Source: DATKMG01 sp035541995 (GTDB lineage Bacteria > Acidobacteriota > Terriglobia > Versatilivoradales > Versatilivoraceae). From it: a DNA stretch of 9,601 nt. The notes beneath the pieces were generated by a model. The model did no database searches and had not been told where the DNA came from. It saw only the letters and a list, made by a program, of their open reading frames with translations. Made by a program: the position numbers and the translations under genes. Location of the stretch: the NCBI GenBank assembly GCA_035541995.1, contig DATKMG010000585.1, positions 1 through 9,601 of the forward strand, in the 5' to 3' direction. Numbering within the stretch: position 1 is the first letter of the stretch; every line of letters begins with the position of its first letter. Shown piece after piece: positions 1 through 5,765 of this stretch.

Positions 1-212
1 ACGTTTGGAAAGGAGGGGCGAGAATTATGAACCAGGCCCGGTACCTGGACTAGGTGGTTAAAATCTTGCGGTAAGTTATCGGCGGATTGGCTGTCTTCAA
101 TTTGCCAAGTACCATTCAGCGATATAATAATCCCATCTGCACAGAGTATGCCGCAAAAGGCGAAGCTGCAGATGATCAAACTGGCCAATCGGGTAACCCT
201 TAAGCTTTGCAT
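1..212 (-). CDS. Secreted glycoside hydrolase family 2 protein, N-terminal fragment
   Basis: The first 70 codons of a gene that leaves the window at base 1. Residues 1 to about 25 form a signal peptide: Arg at positions 5 and 8, then a hydrophobic core (LASLIICSFAFCGIL). The mature part begins with SLNGTWQIED (31-40) and continues to HLVQVPGLV (53-61). This NGTW...VPG-L pattern is typical of the N-terminal sugar-binding jelly-roll of GH2 beta-galactosidase/beta-glucuronidase-like enzymes; the catalytic domain lies outside the window. The ATG at 212 is chosen because GGAGAG lies 4 bases upstream and the signal peptide starts there. A nearby ATG 10 bases upstream is in another frame. The protein would act outside the cytoplasm, releasing sugar that the divergent cluster at 610-3790 could process; that link is inference. 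Exact GH2 specificity cannot be told from this fragment. Confidence 0.75.
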   Translation of the reverse strand, partial: MQSLRVTRLASLIICSFAFCGILCADGIIISLNGTWQIEDSQSADNLPQDFNHLVQVPGLVHNSRPSFPN

Positions 213-248
213 AGGCTCTCCATGGGTAGGACCTTTCCTGCTTCGGTC

Positions 249-277
249 ATGCTAGTTTTGCATCACAGTTCCGTCAA
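249..277 (-). promoter_or_regulatory. Sigma70-type promoter for the GH2 gene
   Basis: On the minus strand TTGACG (277-272) is separated by exactly 17 bases from TAGCAT (254-249). The first box matches the -35 consensus at five of six positions and the second matches the -10 at four of six. Transcription would start near 242 and give a leader of about 30 bases before the GH2 ATG at 212. It lies between the stop of the small minus frame (285) and GH2, so GH2 can be transcribed independently of that frame. Confidence 0.45.
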
Positions 278-284
278 TAGGTTT

Positions 285-419
285 TCAAGTGTTGGCTGCG
301 ACTTCGCCCCGCATCTGGCTCAATTCCTTTTCGGGGTTAGTTTCTTCATACTGGGCTCGCTCCAATAGAGAATCAAGCTCAAGGACTCTCTGCCACTCAG
401 GGTTTAACCCCAGGACCAT
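285..419 (-). CDS. Possible small protein or gene remnant, 44 aa
   Basis: A 44-codon frame from ATG (419-417) to TGA (287-285). The predicted peptide reads like a helical, charged soluble protein: NPEWQRVLELDSLLERAQ, then NPEKELSQMRGEVAANT. It looks more protein-like than the plus-strand frame over the same bases. The frame is open upstream for about 14 further codons (EFEEVKAIIARI before the ATG) up to in-frame TGA and TAA near 465-470. A neighbouring minus frame there reads LSPGAATSRIDNLL, so a frameshift may have cut a longer gene. An AGG lies 3 bases before the ATG, but there is no strong SD. No family is recognised. It could be a true small gene upstream of GH2, the tail of a decayed gene, or chance. 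Confidence 0.3.
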   Translation of the reverse strand: MVLGLNPEWQRVLELDSLLERAQYEETNPEKELSQMRGEVAANT

Positions 420-438
420 GATCCTGGCTATTATTGCC

Positions 439-468
439 TTGACTTCCTCGAATTCAGGAGGTTATCAA
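439..468 (+). promoter_or_regulatory. Candidate promoter for the sugar cluster
   Basis: TTGACT (439-444) and TATCAA (463-468) are 18 bases apart and upstream of the isomerase gene at 610. Transcription from here would leave a leader of about 130 bases. It overlaps the open upstream extension of the small minus frame. The rest of 213-609 holds a 6-bp inverted repeat CCAGGA/TCCTGG (411-428) and nothing else convincing. Moderate to weak evidence, from box matches only. Confidence 0.28.
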
Positions 469-609
469 TACGGCTTGTTGCCGCCCCAGGGCTCAAGAAC
501 GATTCAGTTCACTACCCCTCTGGTCGTAAATTGTGGCAACGCAGTGAGCAGACTACTTTGCTTGCCAGGCCTTCCTCTTAGGCAGGCAGGAGATGAGAAG
601 AATGCCCGG

Positions 610-1593
610 ATGTTGCGAATTGGACTAAATCCTTACGGGATTGCTTACGCCGTGGGTCTTGTAGGTAACGACACGCCAAGGCGGAATCCGAACCCACTGG
701 GATTGGACGGATTTGTCGCGGTGGCTGAATCAATCGGTGCCAGGAGCATTGAAATCCACGCCGAACACCTGTTTGCTCAGTCACGCTCAGCACTGGAAAG
801 GCTCAGGAACCGATTGTTGGAGAAGGGTACCATCGTGGTCGTCAGTTTGGGACCGCCAATGGAAGGATTGGACAAAGCCGTCGTGTCTGCATGCTCTTTG
901 GGAGCGAAAGTCATCCGGGTTGGTCTTACGGAAGTACTTTGCGGGGATCGAGGGCTACTTGGACCTGGGTGGTATAAGTTGGTTCAGGCAGTTCGCACGA
1001 CTCTTAACGAGCGGTCCCGCCAGGCCGCCGACCTGGGAATTGTCCTGGCGATTGAGAACCACCAAGATTTCGGGAGTCAGGAGTTGCTGGAATTAGCCGG
1101 CGAAGCCGGCTCCAACGTTGGAATTTGCTTTGATACTGGAAACCCCTTGGCCGTTGGCGAAGAACCTCTGAGTTTCGCCCGCAATGTAGCCCACCAGGTT
1201 CGGCATGTACATCTCAAGGATTACCGGGCCCAATGGACTGATGAAGGCTACCGTCTCGTCCGCTGTGCCATTGGAGAGGGGAGCATCCCCTTTTCCGAGA
1301 TCGCACGGATTTTAGGTGAACACCACCTGGACCTGACAGCTTCGATTGAAATCGGGGCCTTGGATGCCCGGCACATCCGACTGTTTAAGCCAGCGTGGTG
1401 GCAGGGTTATGGTCCGCGGGCTGCGGCTGAGCTAGGGCCCTGCCTGGCAGCCGCTCGGAAACGATACCTGGCGGAAACAATCGATTCGCGCACACCTTGG
1501 GAGTCGGGAGCGTCCGGCGCAGAGGTGGTGGATTATGAGATAGGCCAGCTCCACAGGAGTGTGAGTAACCTGAAGGCGCTTGGATTAATTTGA
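610..1593 (+). CDS. Sugar phosphate isomerase/epimerase-like TIM barrel protein
   Basis: A 327-residue protein of the xylose-isomerase-like TIM-barrel superfamily (AP endonuclease 2 fold). It begins MLRIGLNPYG. Later strands carry the usual acidic and histidine ligands of this fold: SIEIHAEH (46-53), LAIENHQDF (146-154, Glu149), GICFDTGNP (171-179, Asp175), RHVHLKDY (198-205, His199/His201), GEGSIP (222-227) and ASIEIG (244-249, Glu247). This arrangement binds a divalent metal in relatives such as IolE and hydroxypyruvate isomerase. The frame is open upstream to a GTG at 289, but that extension is low quality and overlaps the divergent promoter, so the ATG at 610 is preferred; its SD is weak (GAGAAG, then eight or more bases). 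The product is probably a cytoplasmic enzyme isomerising or epimerising a sugar or keto-inositol. The specific substrate is unknown. It is the first gene of the cluster to 3790. Confidence 0.8.
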   Translation: MLRIGLNPYGIAYAVGLVGNDTPRRNPNPLGLDGFVAVAESIGARSIEIHAEHLFAQSRSALERLRNRLLEKGTIVVVSLGPPMEGLDKAVVSACSLGAKVIRVGLTEVLCGDRGLLGPGWYKLVQAVRTTLNERSRQAADLGIVLAIENHQDFGSQELLELAGEAGSNVGICFDTGNPLAVGEEPLSFARNVAHQVRHVHLKDYRAQWTDEGYRLVRCAIGEGSIPFSEIARILGEHHLDLTASIEIGALDARHIRLFKPAWWQGYGPRAAAELGPCLAAARKRYLAETIDSRTPWESGASGAEVVDYEIGQLHRSVSNLKALGLI

Positions 1594-1646
1594 AAGGGCC
1601 AGGGAAGAGTTGTGTACTCGTCCAAAGTTATCAATAGAGGAGGCCC

Positions 1647-2453
1647 ATGGAAAAATCTTTGGCAGGAGAGGTAACCTTCGTCACTGGCTCGGGACGTGGG
1701 CTGGGAAAGGCGATGGCAGAACGACTCGCAGAGTTGGGGGCGTCCGTAGGGATTCACGATATCTCTCAGGAGGCACCGGCTGAATTTGGAGAGGCAGCCA
1801 GTCTGGACGCCGTGGCTCAGGAGATAAGCCGCCGGGGTGGGAAGGTTCAGGCGGTGACCGGGGACATTGCCGACGAAACGGTGGTCCGTTCTATGGTGGA
1901 GCAAGTTGAAAGAGCCCTCGGTCCGATAACGGTCCTTGTGAACTGTGCGGGAGGAGACATTGCCGCCAAAGGTGGCAAACCCCAACCCAACACGGCCCTG
2001 GGGATTCCGATGGGGGATGTCCGTGCCATCATCGACCGCAACCTCATCGGAACCCTGCTGCTATGCCGTGCAGTCTGTCCGGGCATGGTGGCCCGCAACC
2101 AAGGTTCTGTGATCAATATTGGCTCGGCCGCAGCTCATTACGGGACTTCTCCTGAAGTGGTTTACTCCACGATCAAAGCTGCCATCGTGCATTTCACTCG
2201 TTGCCTGGCGGCTGAGTTGCGTCCGCATGGAGTTCGAGTCAACGCCGTCAGTCCTGGACCCACGATGACAGCTCGGTTCCTTGCCACACGCAAGATCGAT
2301 CCAGCTATGGCCCAGGAGTCGGTCTCTCTCTCGCGCTATGGATCACCCCAGGAAGTTGCGGATGTCGTCGCTTTCCTGGCCAGCAAGGCCAGCCGTTTTA
2401 TTAGCGGCCAAGTCATTCGAGTGGACGGCGGGATGTCCCTCTTTCCAGGCTAA
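1647..2453 (+). CDS. Short-chain dehydrogenase/reductase (SDR)
   Basis: A 268-residue classical SDR. The Rossmann cofactor motif TGSGRGLG is at 13-20, the structural NCAG motif at 99-102, and the catalytic tetrad is Asn132, Ser160, Tyr173 and Lys177 (YSTIK at 173-177). The C-terminal FISGQVIRVDGG (251-262) is the usual family signature. It would catalyse NAD(P)-dependent oxidation or reduction of an alcohol or keto group on a small substrate, most likely a sugar or polyol given its neighbours. The sequence of the acidic/basic cofactor site (HDIS at 37-40, with Asp38 after beta2) leans towards NAD(H), as inference. AGGAGG at 1638-1643 sits only 3 bases before the ATG. It lies 53 bases after the isomerase stop, suggesting one transcript. 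Family assignment is firm; substrate is unknown. Confidence 0.9.
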   Translation: MEKSLAGEVTFVTGSGRGLGKAMAERLAELGASVGIHDISQEAPAEFGEAASLDAVAQEISRRGGKVQAVTGDIADETVVRSMVEQVERALGPITVLVNCAGGDIAAKGGKPQPNTALGIPMGDVRAIIDRNLIGTLLLCRAVCPGMVARNQGSVINIGSAAAHYGTSPEVVYSTIKAAIVHFTRCLAAELRPHGVRVNAVSPGPTMTARFLATRKIDPAMAQESVSLSRYGSPQEVADVVAFLASKASRFISGQVIRVDGGMSLFPG

Positions 2454-2462
2454 GGATTTCTT

Positions 2463-2468
2463 AGGAGG
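2463..2468 (+). promoter_or_regulatory. Strong Shine-Dalgarno site without an AUG behind it
   Basis: AGGAGG followed by GGGAAT and then the codon ATA at 2475, a spacing of 6 bases. No ATG, GTG or TTG lies at a suitable distance. It sits 9 bases after the SDR stop codon and serves the frame 2475-2744 if that frame is translated. It is the evidence that decides the proposed unusual start. Confidence 0.5.
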
Positions 2469-2474
2469 GGGAAT

Positions 2475-2744
2475 ATACACTTATCTCATCCCATCGCCTT
2501 TTTCGGCCTATATTATGTTGGCAACCGTCACGATTCTGAGAGGTTTCTTCCTGATTTCTGGGACGTCGCGTTGCGTGAAAATGGCGGGGATACGTGTCGC
2601 ATCGTTCCTTGTCGCAAATGGGGAGTTCTGTTTGGCCTAGGGAACGGAATGGCGACCGGCTCCTACGAAGAATTGATTCAGAGAAGAGCCTTGATACAGC
2701 CGGGTGAAGCGACCTTATGCTTATTAGAGAGGGAAAAGAAATGA
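2475..2744 (+). CDS. Hidden small protein, 89 aa, apparent AUA start
   Basis: An uninterrupted frame runs from just after the SDR stop to TGA at 2742-2744. Counted from ATA at 2475 it encodes 89 residues. The reading looks like a real protein: HPIAFFGLYYVGNRHD early, then FLPDFWDVALRENGG, CRIVPCRKWGVLFGLGNG, and LIQRRALIQPGEATLCLLER at the end. Three features support it: AGGAGG 6 bases before the ATA, no stop for about 96 codons, and an ATGA overlap of its stop with the start of the next gene, a classic translational coupling arrangement. A TTG at 2571 and an ATG at 2649 would give only about 57 or 31 residues. It is in the same frame as the SDR, one TAA apart. No family is recognised. Alternatives are an ATG-to-ATA mutation or base-call error, a decaying gene, or readthrough of the SDR stop. 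Confidence 0.5.
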   Translation: MHLSHPIAFFGLYYVGNRHDSERFLPDFWDVALRENGGDTCRIVPCRKWGVLFGLGNGMATGSYEELIQRRALIQPGEATLCLLEREKK

Positions 2745-3790
2745 GTCTTGGTCTGTCTATTATACAAGGTCCCTATTTCCATGATCTTCTGGCACAGCCG
2801 CGGTCCTTGGCCGACACATTGGATAAGCTCAAGGCTGAGGATAGCCTGAAAGCCTTGGTTCGCAAGTTCGGGAACAATGAATATGACCGAATTGTACTAA
2901 CTGGAATGGGTTCATCTTTCCATGCGCTCTACCCGTTAAGCTTGCGATTGGCGGCCGGCGGATTGACTCCACTTATGATCGAGACCTCAGAACTGGACTA
3001 CTACTACGCCAAGCTGTTAGGTCCCCGTACCCTGCTCATCGCCGTCTCCCAGTCGGGGGAGAGCGTCGAGATAGTCCGGCTACTGGAGATCAATAACCAG
3101 CGTTCTCCTGTCATCGCTGTCACCAATTCTCCGCAGTCTTCGTTGGCTCTCAGTTCAGACTCCGTAGTGCTTACGCATGCCGGTCCAGAGTCGACGGTTT
3201 CCTGCAAGACCTATGTGGCAACCCTGGTGGCACTGGTGTGGCTGGGAGACCTGCTTTGCCGAGAAGATCTCTCCGAGACACGCAAGGAGATTGAATCGGC
3301 CATACCTTTGATGGAATGCTACCTGAACAAGTGGAATAACCATACGGAGGAATTGGGGATCATCCTGAAAGAGGCCCAGGAACTGTTCCTCGTAGGTCGG
3401 GGAAGTTCGCTCGCTGCCGTAGGAACAGGCGGCCTGATCATCAAGGAATCCACACATCTCCACGCGGAAGGCATGAGCAGTGCGGCTTTCAGGCATGGCC
3501 CTATGGAGATGCTTAGCAAGGGGACATTCGTGTTGATTTTTTCTGGAGATCCGAAGACTGTCGACCTCAACCGCCGCTTATGGCGGGACATTCAGAACGC
3601 CTCGGGGAAGACAGGCTGGGTGGGCCCCGATGCCACCAGCGGCGTCTTTCTTTTGGACTTAGTCCCCCGGCGAATTCTACCCCTGCTGGAAATTCTTCCC
3701 ATTGAAATGATGACGCTGGCTCTAGCGGCCTTGGCAGGGCGTGAGGCTGGCCGGTTTGAGCGGGCAGAGAAAGTGACGATGACAGAGTGA
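2741..3790 (+). CDS. SIS-domain sugar isomerase/deaminase, GlmS-type without glutaminase
   Basis: A 349-residue protein with two tandem SIS domains like the isomerase half of glucosamine-6-phosphate synthase. The first has VLTGMGSSFHALYP (52-65) and SQSGES (103-108), the phosphate-binding loop; the second has LVGRGSS (217-223), KESTHLHAEG (235-244) and FRHGPME (250-256). Glu236 and His252 align with the catalytic Glu and ring-opening His of GlmS. The end RAEKVTMTE (341-349) matches the GlmS C-tail KxVTVE. There is no N-terminal glutaminase, so it should not use glutamine. Known free-standing relatives are aminosugar-phosphate deaminases and fructoselysine-type deglycases. The ATG at 2741 is preferred over one at 2717, because it overlaps the preceding stop (ATGA), has GAGAGGG 7 bases upstream and gives the right N-terminus. 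Substrate unknown. Confidence 0.82.
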   Translation: MSLGLSIIQGPYFHDLLAQPRSLADTLDKLKAEDSLKALVRKFGNNEYDRIVLTGMGSSFHALYPLSLRLAAGGLTPLMIETSELDYYYAKLLGPRTLLIAVSQSGESVEIVRLLEINNQRSPVIAVTNSPQSSLALSSDSVVLTHAGPESTVSCKTYVATLVALVWLGDLLCREDLSETRKEIESAIPLMECYLNKWNNHTEELGIILKEAQELFLVGRGSSLAAVGTGGLIIKESTHLHAEGMSSAAFRHGPMEMLSKGTFVLIFSGDPKTVDLNRRLWRDIQNASGKTGWVGPDATSGVFLLDLVPRRILPLLEILPIEMMTLALAALAGREAGRFERAEKVTMTE

Positions 3791-3846
3791 TTCCTGGCCT
3801 TGGGGACCAACTCTCGATAACCTGGGCCTCTCCCATTTCTTTCGCG

Positions 3847-3867
3847 CTGGACACACGGGGTGTCCAG
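3847..3867. repeat. 8-bp hairpin downstream of the SIS gene
   Basis: CTGGACAC (3847-3854) pairs with GTGTCCAG (3860-3867) across a 5-base loop. It lies 57 bases after the SIS stop codon. No T-tract follows, so it is either a stabilising 3' hairpin or part of the adjacent repeat cluster rather than an intrinsic terminator. Confidence 0.55.
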
Positions 3868-3891
3868 ACACCGCGTCAATAGGGAGCTTTC

Positions 3892-3906
3892 GGCCCTGCA
3901 AGGGCC
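3892..3906. repeat. Short palindrome GGCCCT-GCA-AGGGCC
   Basis: Perfect 6-bp stem (3892-3897 with 3901-3906) and a 3-base loop, immediately upstream of the large cruciform at 3917-3969. The pairing and close spacing suggest that both belong to one compound intergenic repeat unit. Confidence 0.6.
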
Positions 3907-3916
3907 AGAGAATGTA

Positions 3917-3969
3917 GCCCAGGGCAAAGTCGCGAGTGACTACAGTCATTCGCGACTGCCGCCCTGGGT
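3917..3969. repeat. Large bipartite cruciform / hairpin
   Basis: Two nested stems. The outer arm GCCCAGGGC (3917-3925) pairs with GCCCTGGGT (3961-3969). The inner arm AGTCGCGAGTGAC (3928-3940) pairs fully with GTCATTCGCGACT (3945-3957), allowing one G-U pair, across the loop TACA (3941-3944). Bases 3926-3927 and 3958-3960 form a small internal loop. Twenty-two base pairs over 53 bases are not expected by chance. A CCCTGGG core next to a GGCCCT palindrome is the kind of unit found as dispersed repeats in some environmental bacteria. Only one copy is visible in this window. Confidence 0.75.
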
Positions 3970-3990
3970 TAGTAAGACAAACTAGGTGTT

Positions 3991-4049
3991 CCTCTCCCCC
4001 GCGCACCGACCGTGACGGGTCAAGGCTCCCTGCAAACGCGCGGGAGAGG
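3991..4049. repeat. Imperfect inverted repeat with CTCTCC/GGAGAG arms
   Basis: CCTCTCCCCCGCGC (3991-4004) can pair with GCGCGGGAGAGG (4038-4049) with a two-base bulge, across a 33-base interior. A second competing right arm GCGCGGGGAG lies at 4051-4060. Such C-rich/G-rich arms are common in intergenic repeats of GC-moderate environmental bacteria. No gene or T-tract is attached to it. Confidence 0.45.
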
Positions 4050-4167
4050 GGCGCGGGGAGTGGGGGCAAGGATTCATGTCGCCTTAACCTTGTACACACC
4101 TCCTGTGTCCGACAACCAACTCATGGGTAAATATCAAGTCGATAGGAGGGATATTCCTGACCGAGAA

Positions 4168-4226
4168 ATTAATGCGTTGGTGGCACACCGTCGCGTCGTA
4201 GACTGGCTATGGTAGCCACCATTAAT
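4168..4226. repeat. Inverted repeat ATTAAT-GGTGGC / GCCACC-ATTAAT
   Basis: ATTAAT (4168-4173) and GGTGGC (4179-4184) pair with GCCACC (4215-4220) and ATTAAT (4221-4226), with a 5-base bulge GCGTT on the left arm. The 30-base interior includes a small second hairpin, GGCTA-TGG-TAGCC, near 4205-4217. It lies about 90 bases beyond the stop of the inositol synthase gene. It may be a 3' RNA structure or the edge of a decayed element. Confidence 0.45.
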
Positions 4227-4251
4227 GAGCTGCCACGTTTGGCTGTCGGCT

Positions 4252-4272
4252 GTAACTCCCCCCTCAAGTTAC
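4252..4272 (-). other. Weak hairpin after the inositol synthase gene
   Basis: GTAACT (4252-4257) pairs with AGTTAC (4267-4272) around a 9-base loop. On the minus strand it is 44 bases past the stop codon of the inositol synthase. The stem is short and AT-rich, and no T-tract follows, so a role in termination is doubtful. Confidence 0.2.
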
Positions 4273-4315
4273 CATCCATACAATCAAAGTACGCAGCAGG
4301 TTCGTCCCGGCTACC

Positions 4316-5632
4316 CTAGTCGTAATACTCCAACCCCAGGTGAGTAATGAGATCTTCCCCGCGTAAATAGCGCAGGGTATTCTTCAGCTTCATCAGTTGG
4401 ATGAACAGATCGTGTTCGGGATAGAGCTGGGGCGCACACTGGGGACTCTTGAAGTAGAAAGAGAGCCATTCCTGAATCCCGTGCATGGTGGCTCGCTGAG
4501 CCAGATCCATAAAGAGGACCAGGTCCAGGCAGAGCGGAGCAGCCAGAATACTGTCTCGGCATAGAAAATTCACCTTGATCTGCATGGGATATCCCAGCCA
4601 CCCAAAGATATCGATATTGTCCCAGCCCTCTTTGTTGTCGCCCCGCGGCGGATAGTAGTTGATGCGGACCATATGGTCAAAATGGCCGTACAACTCGGGG
4701 TAGAGTTCGGGCTGTAGGATATGTTCCAGGACCGAGAGCTTGGATTCTTCCTTGGTCTTAAAATTCATGGGTTCATCCAGCACTTCTCCATCGCGGTTGC
4801 CCAGGATGTTAGTGGAAAACCAACCACTCAGGCCCAGGAGCCTGGACTTCAGGCCGGGGGCGATCAATGTCTTCATAAAAGTCTGACCGGTCTTAAAGTC
4901 CTTGCCGCAAATCGGAACCTTGTTCTGGTGTGCCAGTTCCACCATGGCCGGCACATCTACAGTCAGATTGGGCGCGCCATTGGCAAACGGAATACCCATA
5001 GACAGGGCAGCATAGGCATAAACCATACTTGGGGCAATTTCCGGCGCGCTGCTCTTCAAACCCTTCTCGAATCGGCTTAACGAAGAGTGCACATCCCCGG
5101 GTTGAAGATACCGTTCCGTGCTGCCGCACCAGAGCATGACCAACCGGTCCACCTTGTTTTGCCGTTTGAAGTCACGGATGTCTTCAATCAGTTGGAGGGC
5201 CAGTTCATATTTGTTCTTGCCCTTCTTGACCTGATTGCCCTTCAGACGGCTTACGTACTTTTTGTCGAAGACGGCCTTCCAAGGCTTGAGACTCTCGAGT
5301 TGAGGTTGAACTTTGTCCAGGATTTCAGGGCCGAGAACCCCGGAACGAATTGCGGTTTCATAGCAAGTTTCACCATGAATATCCCAGCCCCCAAAAACCA
5401 GATCATTCAAATTGGCAAGGGGGACAAAATCCCTGATCAGAGGGACGCGCTTCTCGGTGCGTTTCCCCAGCCGGATTGTGCCCATTTGGGTCAGGGAACC
5501 AAAGGGCCGGGCATCGTCCTTTTTAACGGCCTCGACTCCGGCAATAAATGTGGTGGCCACGGCGCCCATCCCGGGCAGCAATACTCCCAGCTTGCCCTTG
5601 GGTTCGTCAATCTTCTGTCCTTTCCGTATCAT
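4316..5632 (-). CDS. ino1: myo-inositol-1-phosphate synthase
   Basis: A 438-residue NAD-dependent enzyme that converts glucose 6-phosphate to inositol 1-phosphate, the entry step to inositol compounds. Residues 16-32 (GVLLPGMGAVATTFIAG) form the dinucleotide-binding loop. Other family signatures follow in order: FANGAPNLTVDVPAM (216-230), CGKDFKTGQT (242-251), LGNRDGEVLDEP (277-288), YYPPRGDNKEGWDNIDIFGW (326-345) and the lysine-containing IKVNFLCRDSILAAPL (352-367), which corresponds to the conserved active-site NSPLAAPL-like region. Length is typical of the family's bacterial/eukaryote-like branch. The ATG at 5632 has AGGAG 9 bases upstream. It is divergent from the ArsR gene at 5800, and the operator between them could affect it. 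The product may feed phosphatidylinositol, osmolyte or thiol synthesis; which one cannot be told here. Confidence 0.93.
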   Translation of the reverse strand: MIRKGQKIDEPKGKLGVLLPGMGAVATTFIAGVEAVKKDDARPFGSLTQMGTIRLGKRTEKRVPLIRDFVPLANLNDLVFGGWDIHGETCYETAIRSGVLGPEILDKVQPQLESLKPWKAVFDKKYVSRLKGNQVKKGKNKYELALQLIEDIRDFKRQNKVDRLVMLWCGSTERYLQPGDVHSSLSRFEKGLKSSAPEIAPSMVYAYAALSMGIPFANGAPNLTVDVPAMVELAHQNKVPICGKDFKTGQTFMKTLIAPGLKSRLLGLSGWFSTNILGNRDGEVLDEPMNFKTKEESKLSVLEHILQPELYPELYGHFDHMVRINYYPPRGDNKEGWDNIDIFGWLGYPMQIKVNFLCRDSILAAPLCLDLVLFMDLAQRATMHGIQEWLSFYFKSPQCAPQLYPEHDLFIQLMKLKNTLRYLRGEDLITHLGLEYYD

Positions 5633-5659
5633 AGCCTTTTTCTCCTGTATGAATTGGTG

Positions 5660-5690
5660 GTCGGAACTCTCCCTCGGAGATCCGACTTTT
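5660..5690 (+). terminator. Hairpin with TTTT in the leader of the inositol synthase gene
   Basis: GTCGGA (5660-5665) and TCTCC (5668-5672) pair with GGAGA (5676-5680) and TCCGAC (5681-5686), leaving loop CTC and a 2-base bulge. TTTT follows at 5687-5690, so it has intrinsic-terminator form on the plus strand. On the minus strand the same hairpin lies in the 5' leader of the inositol synthase mRNA, about 28 bases before its ATG. It could stop antisense or read-through transcription heading for the ArsR gene, or shape the leader. Confidence 0.5.
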
Positions 5691-5705
5691 CATCCACAAG
5701 ACGTC

Positions 5706-5734
5706 ATCATGAACTATCAAACCATTCCTGGCAA
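5706..5734 (-). promoter_or_regulatory. Candidate promoter of the inositol synthase gene
   Basis: On the minus strand TTGCCA (5734-5729) and CATGAT (5711-5706) are spaced by exactly 17 bases, matching consensus at five and four of six positions. Transcription would start near 5699, upstream of the leader hairpin at 5660-5686. The ArsR-type inverted repeat at 5766-5810 would then lie 65 to 110 bases upstream, further out than a simple roadblock site. Confidence 0.32.
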
Positions 5735-5765
5735 CAAAAAAACGTTTTGGCACATATTTACTTTA

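Larger units (their letters stand above)
3791..4315. other. Gene-free, repeat-rich interval between two gene blocks
   Basis: About 525 bases between the SIS gene and the end of the inositol synthase gene on the other strand. No convincing gene is present. It holds a cluster of inverted repeats (3847-3867, 3892-3906, 3917-3969, 3991-4049, 4168-4226, 4252-4272) and short spurious frames. The best of the latter, MGKYQVDRRDIPDRE..., ends at 4215 and resembles no family I can name. The dense palindromes suggest dispersed intergenic repeats or structured 3' ends from the flanking convergent transcripts. Confidence 0.6.

Noticed and set aside
289..609. N-terminal extension of the isomerase frame back to GTG at 289
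   Set aside because: The translation is not protein-like, it overlaps the minus-strand frame and promoter, and MLRIGLNPYG at 610 is a natural beginning for this fold.
2281..2640. Plus-strand open frame overlapping the SDR end and the small-gene region
   Set aside because: It lies in a different frame from the SDR and has no SD; the 2475-2744 frame over the same bases reads much better.
2451..2744. Readthrough of the SDR stop to make a 365-residue fusion
   Set aside because: The frames do match, but an SD directly after the stop argues for separate initiation, and SDRs normally end at the observed position.
4012..4215. 67-codon plus-strand frame ending DREINALVAHRRVVDWLW
   Set aside because: It overlaps the repeat cluster, lacks an SD, and the tail matches no family I recognise; probably chance or an unidentifiable remnant.
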